Shown: in pieces, positions 61,327-64,000 of the stretch
Layout: each line of letters opens with the position of its first letter
Numbering within the stretch: position 1 is the first letter of the stretch
Origin: Pedobacter ginsengisoli
Lineage (GTDB): Bacteria > Bacteroidota > Bacteroidia > Sphingobacteriales > Sphingobacteriaceae
Direction of reading: 5' to 3'
NCBI RefSeq assembly: GCF_002736205.1
Contig: NZ_CP024091.1
Location: forward strand, 4,647,555-4,711,554
DNA: 64,000 nt
Notes under the pieces: generated by a model
What the model saw: only the letters and a program-made list of their open reading frames with translations
The model's database searches: none
What the model was told of the DNA's origin: nothing
Made by a program: the position numbers and the translations under genes

Positions 61327-62061
61327 CTACTTTTTCTTGTCAGCGTAACCAAATACTTTTTGCAGTAAGCTTGTAGATCTTGCCCCTATATTATCCCTAA
61401 TTTTAAGTTCTTCCTGGGCAACCTGTATAAACATTCCATCTATAGCTTTTTGTGCTACATAGTCAGAAAGGTCTGTAGATACAGGCTTTACCAAAGGAAT
61501 TTTATTATATTGATTGGCAGCATCGCCCCAATATTTTGTAGCGCTAACCTTGTTTAAGCTTGTTGTAATAACAGGTTTAAATTTTTCCATTAACTGGGCT
61601 GTAGTAACCCTTTTAAAATACATAGTTGCAGCATCCTTGCTTCCAAGCAGTATATTGGTCGCATCTGCAATTGTCATTTGTTTAATTGCAGATATGAATA
61701 TTGGTTTAGCTTCTTTAGCTGCATCCTCTGCTGCTCTGTTTAAACTGGTAATTACATTATCAGCAAGCGAGCCTAAGCCAACACTTCGAAGGGTCTTTTC
61801 CACTTTTTGTGCTTCAGGTGGAAAAAGAATTTTAACAGCCATATTTCCTAAAAAACCATCTTTTGCCGAAAGCAGATCAGCACCATGTGATGTGCCTAAC
61901 TCTAAAGCTTGCTTAATCCCCAAACCCATTTCAGTTGTTGTAGGGGTACCACCTGTTTGAACCTGATTTAGTATCTTTCCAATCTGAGCCTGGCTCTGTA
62001 CATCACAACTGCTTAATGTTGCTACTGCTAATGCAAGCAGGTAAAGTTTATTTTTTTTCAT
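61327..62061 (-). CDS. DUF4197 lipoprotein
   Basis: 244 residues. The signal sequence ends in LSSC (Cys19), a lipobox, so it is an envelope lipoprotein. The rest is helical with repeated short amphipathic segments (ALELGTSHGADLLSAKDGFLGN, KTLRSVGLGSLADNVITSLNRAAEDAAKEAKPIF). DUF4197 has no assigned function. It overlaps the upstream von Willebrand factor A gene by 14 bases, so the two are coupled. Confidence 0.85.
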   Translation of the reverse strand: MKKNKLYLLALAVATLSSCDVQSQAQIGKILNQVQTGGTPTTTEMGLGIKQALELGTSHGADLLSAKDGFLGNMAVKILFPPEAQKVEKTLRSVGLGSLADNVITSLNRAAEDAAKEAKPIFISAIKQMTIADATNILLGSKDAATMYFKRVTTAQLMEKFKPVITTSLNKVSATKYWGDAANQYNKIPLVKPVSTDLSDYVAQKAIDGMFIQVAQEELKIRDNIGARSTSLLQKVFGYADKKK

Positions 62062-63952
62062 TCAATGCTGTCTTATCCTCCAAACTTAACAAATCTTTAG
62101 CCAATAATTTGGCTGATTTAGCTAATTTGATGAATTCAGACCTATAACCTTCATTATCATTCCCAACTGCATTTTGTGCATTTCTGATTACCTGGTCAAA
62201 GCTTGAATTCTGGCGAAAATCAGATTGCCTTAATAGCATCCCAAATTCAGCAACAGCAGCACTGAACCTAAAATTGTTACTGGTTTTGTTAAATGGAACA
62301 CTGGTATCAATTACAGGTTGTTCAATTAACTTGCTTACGCTTCCATCTGGTTGTTTATATCGTAGTTTAACCGTTAAAAGTTCTTTGCTATTTCCCAGAA
62401 CAACAGGTTTGCTATTACTCTGGTATTTCAAATCATCTACACTACCCGAAAAAGTACTCTTAACGCCAACAGGAATAACTTCATACAGTGCTGTTACTGT
62501 ATGTCCGGATCCAAGCTCTCCGGCATCTTTTTGATCATCATTAAAATCTTTAGCTTTTAGCATACGGTTTTCGTAACCAATTAATCTGTAAGATTGCACT
62601 TTCGATGGATTGAACTCTATTTGCAGCTTTACATCTTTGGCAATAGTGAACAGGGTTCCACCAAATTCATTGACCAAAACTTTTCTTGCTTCTGTGATAT
62701 TGTCAATATAAGCATAGTTTCCATTGCCTTTGTTGGCAAGAACTTCCATCTTACTATCCTTGTAATTACCCATTCCGTAACCCAGAGTAGTTAAAAAGAT
62801 CCCGCTTTTACGTTTTTTCTCAATAAGCTTTTCCATGTCATCATCCCTGGATGCACCGACGTTAAAATCCCCGTCAGTAGCAAGTATAACCCTGTTGTTC
62901 CCACCCTTGATGAAATTTTCAGATGCCACTTTGTAAGCCAATTCTATTCCTTGCCCGCCTGCAGTAGATCCTCCTGCACTTAACTTATCCAGCGCATCCT
63001 TAATTTTAATCTTCTGATCGCCCAGGGTAGATGGCAGTACCAGGCCTGCATTACCTGCATATACTACAATGGCTACTTTATCTGAAGATCTGAGCTGATC
63101 AGTCAATAATTTAAATGATGAAACAAGTAAAGGAAGTTTATTTGCCTGGTTCATTGAACCTGATACATCAATAAGGAAAACCAAATTTGAAGCGGGCAAT
63201 TTCTCAGTTGAAATCGTGCGGCCCTGTAAGCCTATCTTTACCAGTTTATGGCTTGTATTCCATGGCGCATCGGCTATTTCTGTTACGATATTAATCGGGT
63301 CTTTGCCTTTTGGCTGTGGGTAATCGTAATCAAAATAATTGATCATTTCTTCTATTCTTACCGCATCCGCAGGTGGTAGTCCCCCGTTATTAATGAATCT
63401 TCGTATATTAGTATAAGAGGCGGCATCTACATCAATTGAGAAAGTTGAAAGCGGATTTTTGATAGCGTTCCTGAATTGGTTTTCTTTTATTGATGCGTAA
63501 GATTCTGATGACTCGATTAAAACGGGTACGTCCATTACAACGTTCGCCTGATTGATGCCCCTAATTGCCATCGTACCCCTTGATCCGGGTGCTCCAGTCA
63601 TTGCCATCTTTGCATAACCAACTATTACTTCCTCCCTCAAGGACACCATTTGTTTTTCCAATTTAACATTTAGCACGGTACCTGTGATTTTTGATGTGAA
63701 AGATTTATAACCGATGTATTCAAATGTTAAAGTTTGTTCATTTTCAGGAACGGAGATAGTATACAATCCGTTTTTACCTGTCATTGTACTAATCCTCTTA
63801 TCTAGTGAAAATACAGATACCCCGGCGAGAGGTGTTTTGTTATTCTTATCCGTAACTATTCCTGTAATAGTTCTAACAGTATTTCTGGGAGTCTTGAATG
63901 CGGCAAACAGTAAAACAATAAATATTGGGAACAATAGCTTTTTCATAATCAT
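62048..63952 (-). CDS. von Willebrand factor A protein with CarboxypepD_reg-like and DUF3520 domains
   Basis: 634 residues; ATGs at 63952 and 63946 are both possible. A signal segment (about 4-20) is followed by a carboxypeptidase-D-regulatory-like beta domain (TGIVTDKNNKTPLAGVSV). A short SusC-plug-like stretch (GAPGSRGTMAIRGI) follows near residue 120. The vWA domain has the metal-ion site DVSGSMN (near 265) and ATDGDFNVG, followed by a YfbK-type DUF3520 C-terminus. Such proteins are thought to act in adhesion or envelope quality control. It overlaps the DUF4197 lipoprotein gene, suggesting a joint function. Confidence 0.9.
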   Translation of the reverse strand: MIMKKLLFPIFIVLLFAAFKTPRNTVRTITGIVTDKNNKTPLAGVSVFSLDKRISTMTGKNGLYTISVPENEQTLTFEYIGYKSFTSKITGTVLNVKLEKQMVSLREEVIVGYAKMAMTGAPGSRGTMAIRGINQANVVMDVPVLIESSESYASIKENQFRNAIKNPLSTFSIDVDAASYTNIRRFINNGGLPPADAVRIEEMINYFDYDYPQPKGKDPINIVTEIADAPWNTSHKLVKIGLQGRTISTEKLPASNLVFLIDVSGSMNQANKLPLLVSSFKLLTDQLRSSDKVAIVVYAGNAGLVLPSTLGDQKIKIKDALDKLSAGGSTAGGQGIELAYKVASENFIKGGNNRVILATDGDFNVGASRDDDMEKLIEKKRKSGIFLTTLGYGMGNYKDSKMEVLANKGNGNYAYIDNITEARKVLVNEFGGTLFTIAKDVKLQIEFNPSKVQSYRLIGYENRMLKAKDFNDDQKDAGELGSGHTVTALYEVIPVGVKSTFSGSVDDLKYQSNSKPVVLGNSKELLTVKLRYKQPDGSVSKLIEQPVIDTSVPFNKTSNNFRFSAAVAEFGMLLRQSDFRQNSSFDQVIRNAQNAVGNDNEGYRSEFIKLAKSAKLLAKDLLSLEDKTALNEKK

Positions 63953-64000
63953 CTGGTTTTTCTAAATGATGTAAGCTTTGCAGAAATTCCACACCAGTCT

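Overview
The window looks like a chromosomal stretch from a heterotrophic Bacteroidota, most probably a Pedobacter-like member of the Sphingobacteriaceae. The evidence is a type IX secretion C-terminal sorting domain, carboxypeptidase-D-regulatory/TonB receptor architecture, DUF5687 and DUF1543 proteins, and A-rich leaders without Shine-Dalgarno sites. Many start sites are also preceded by the Bacteroidota promoter motif TAnnTTTG, in the best cases with TTTG 18-20 bases upstream. No tRNA, rRNA, IS element or CRISPR array was seen.

Layout. 1-3.2 kb: 3' part of infB, then a secreted SGNH hydrolase. 3.3-14 kb: a surface-glycan region with an acyltransferase, a five-gene minus-strand operon (MsbA-like ABC exporter, GT2, GT4, GT2, GT11 fucosyltransferase-like), a divergent GT2, a tandem GT2 pair and a GT32. 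14-15 kb: a meaB-like GTPase interrupted by a one-base frameshift in a G run. 15-20 kb: an abundant-type OmpA protein with two tandem promoters, then an operon of a 46-residue membrane peptide, ridA, a RarD-like transporter and recG. 20-26 kb: a serine hydrolase, a GC-rich structured intergenic block, fumC with a lipoprotein, S1/P1 nuclease, low-molecular-weight tyrosine phosphatase and DUF1543.

26-30.7 kb: a cyanophycin module, with cphA on the minus strand and cphB plus an isoaspartyl-peptidase on the plus strand, sharing a 360-base intergenic region. 30.8-39.2 kb: a Tat-exported phospholipase C, TPR protein, Prc-type protease, SPFH protein, CapA-like phosphatase and NlpC/P60 hydrolase. 39.4-43.6 kb: pdhA, pdhC (E2) and hisS. 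43.6-46.1 kb: a TetR / ABC1 kinase / NTF2-like operon. 46.2-52.2 kb: hutU and hutH on the minus strand, split by a plus-strand His/Cys-rich small protein and a TonB-dependent receptor. 52.3-64 kb: an alpha/beta hydrolase, MtfA-type peptidase, Gfo/Idh/MocA oxidoreductase, a short conserved-looking protein, OmpA-glycine-zipper lipoprotein, ABC ATPase with DUF5687 permease, rarA, a DEAD-box helicase, a DUF4197 lipoprotein and a von Willebrand factor A protein.

Most of the window is ordinary housekeeping. The items most worth following are the cyanophycin synthesis/degradation module in a non-photosynthetic lineage, the meaB frameshift, near-leaderless promoters at several genes, the metal-binding-looking peptide plus receptor inside the hut genes, the TetR-ABC1-NTF2 operon, the structured block near 21.7 kb, and the small membrane peptide coupled to ridA.
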